This document shows positions 62,989-64,000 of a stretch of DNA of 64,000 bases, piece after piece (position 1 is the stretch's first letter; every line of letters starts with the position of its first letter). Location: NCBI RefSeq assembly GCF_001687605.2, contig NZ_CP016539.2, forward strand, positions 1,332,501 to 1,396,500, written 5' to 3'. Made by a program: the position numbers and the translations under genes. A model generated the notes under the pieces. The model was not told the DNA's origin and made no database searches. It was given only the letters and a program-made list of their open reading frames with translations. The stretch is from Planococcus plakortidis (GTDB taxonomy: Bacteria; Bacillota; Bacilli; Bacillales_A; Planococcaceae).

Positions 62989-63969
62989 ATGCGGAAGAAG
63001 TTTGGGGATTTGAAGCGCAGGGGCAATGTCATCGTTTTCCCGACGACAGTCACACGGCTGCTATCGGAAGGGATGACCAGTTTAAAGAATGAACAATACG
63101 ATGATGCGCGCGATAAGTTATACCAAGTGCTCGTCTACGAGCCGGAACATGCAGCGGCGCTAGGTGGCTACGCATACAGCTTGTACGAGCTGGGGGAATT
63201 CGAGGAAGCGCTCGAAGTGGTACAGGAATTGCTGCGCATTGGGCCGATCCATTATTTGGAGACGATGGAGCTATACATAAGCATTTTAATGCAAGTGAAG
63301 GAATTCGAGGAAGCCGAGAAGATGATCGAAGTGCTGATTGAGGAAAATGTCCTGCCGAAAGAGCGTTTGGAGCAATTCCACCAATTGCGCGATCTGAACG
63401 AACGCATTGCCGAAAGCACCGCCTCGGCCAAAAAGGAAACGGGCCAATTCAGCTTGGAGCAATTTCTGCCGCTCAGCGCTGCCGAGCAAGAGCAACGTGT
63501 GACCGAATTGCCGAAAGAAGCTTATGAAGCCATGAAGAACCAATTGATAGAACTGATTGGGCACCCTGAAGTGGATTGGGTGGCAAAATCCTATTTGCTG
63601 CTCATGCTTCGTGAACAACAGATAAGCGGGACTGTGCGCGTAGAAAAATTCTACTATCACAATGAATTGGCAATCGAGGAATTGCCAGACCCATTGAAAG
63701 ACAGCCGGCTGCTCGGGATCCGCATGCGTTTGGAAGAGTCTTTGGAAAAAGAGCCGGCCAAGCTGCAGATGGCGATGGAACTTGTCGACCGGCACATCTA
63801 CCTGCTCTATCCGTTTTTCTGGGAAGAGTTCGAGGAAGCGGAGATTGCCGAAGCTTACCATGCGTATCTCGATAGTCTGTTCAGCGTTGAAGCGGCAGCA
63901 AAAGCCGATCCCAAACTGCTGGAAATGCTCATGCAGGCCGAGGCATACATAGAATTGCGCAATGGATAG
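62989..63969 (+). CDS. ysoA: TPR-repeat protein, YsoA-like
   Basis: The 326-residue protein has tetratricopeptide-type helical repeats in its first half (about 30-130: LLSEGMTSLKNEQYDDARDKLYQVL, ALGGYAYSLYELGEFEEALEVV, LYISILMQVKEFEEAEKMIEVLI, read separately) and an acidic all-helical C-terminal half. ATG 62989 is set by AAAGAGGTGGT; the frame from 62962 is upstream of it. It matches ysoA of B. subtilis, which lies before tig. Partners are unknown. The window ends 31 bases after the stop. Confidence 0.82.
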   Translation: MRKKFGDLKRRGNVIVFPTTVTRLLSEGMTSLKNEQYDDARDKLYQVLVYEPEHAAALGGYAYSLYELGEFEEALEVVQELLRIGPIHYLETMELYISILMQVKEFEEAEKMIEVLIEENVLPKERLEQFHQLRDLNERIAESTASAKKETGQFSLEQFLPLSAAEQEQRVTELPKEAYEAMKNQLIELIGHPEVDWVAKSYLLLMLREQQISGTVRVEKFYYHNELAIEELPDPLKDSRLLGIRMRLEESLEKEPAKLQMAMELVDRHIYLLYPFFWEEFEEAEIAEAYHAYLDSLFSVEAAAKADPKLLEMLMQAEAYIELRNG

Positions 63970-64000
63970 AAATAGTTGAACCTGCTCGTATGTATGATAT

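Overview
The window is a stretch of low-to-moderate-GC Firmicute chromosome. Its gene order closely follows the accDA–pfkA–pyk–citZ–icd–mdh–phoPR–polA–gapB–speD–nrdR–dnaB–dnaI–thrS–infC–pheST–zapA–mutS2–lcfA–fadR–etf–trxA–uvrC–lysC–sdh–racE–rph–ysoA block of Bacillus subtilis. Balanced base composition, hflKC between phoR and polA, and the absence of spore genes (gerE, gerM) from places where B. subtilis carries them point to a non-sporulating Bacillales member, most likely Planococcaceae (Planococcus or a close relative). That assignment is inference; no 16S gene is present. Almost everything is core chromosome, and nearly all genes read on the + strand.

Layout. 1–6115: the edge of an intergenic repeat, a GntR regulator with its operator, accDA, pfkA, pyk and fxsA (fatty-acid start and lower glycolysis). 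6150–9800: citZ, icd and mdh of the TCA cycle behind a promoter with a candidate cre. 9920–13780: a MaoC-like protein, phoP, a short phoR and an ATP-grasp ligase, followed by PhoP-box-like repeats. 13950–21230: hflK–hflC, polA–mutM–coaE, then gapB with a CcpN-like site. 21300–24850: speD behind a leader that looks riboregulated, then nrdR–dnaB–dnaI. 24850–29000: T-box–thrS, then L20 leader–infC–rpmI–rplT, with three copies of a structured ~122-bp repeat. 29000–34900: ysdA, ysdB (sigma-W promoter), a dUTPase, an M42 peptidase, an accessory insertion (NERD nuclease-like gene flanked by two 21-bp-period arrays, an HTH/membrane pair, a transporter) and a 2'-O-methyltransferase. 34900–45200: T-box–pheST, rnhC (the second of only two minus-strand genes), zapA–cvpA–polX–mutS2, a DUF350 gene and a 26-residue membrane microprotein. 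45360–50440: fatty-acid degradation (acyl-CoA ligase, FadR, enoyl-CoA hydratase, EtfBA). 50480–54470: repeat, trxA–uvrC, lysine riboswitch–lysC. 54560–58140: sdhCAB with a Rex-like site. 58200–64000: thioesterase, MarR, racE, rph, rdgB, tRNA-Arg, YdcF-like, OsmC-like and a TPR protein.

How the parts work together: the window links acetyl-CoA supply (glycolysis), its use (AccDA, CitZ) and its regeneration (beta-oxidation, Etf). CcpA-type (cre), CcpN-type, FadR-type, Rex-type and GntR-type sites sit at the branch points. RNA-level control is dense: two T-boxes, an L20 leader, a lysine riboswitch and a possible new speD leader. The most unusual features are the paired 21-bp-period arrays around the NERD gene, the speD leader with a perfect anti-Shine–Dalgarno stretch, the covarying 122-bp repeat family, and a PhoP-box-like site that points straight at a terminator.
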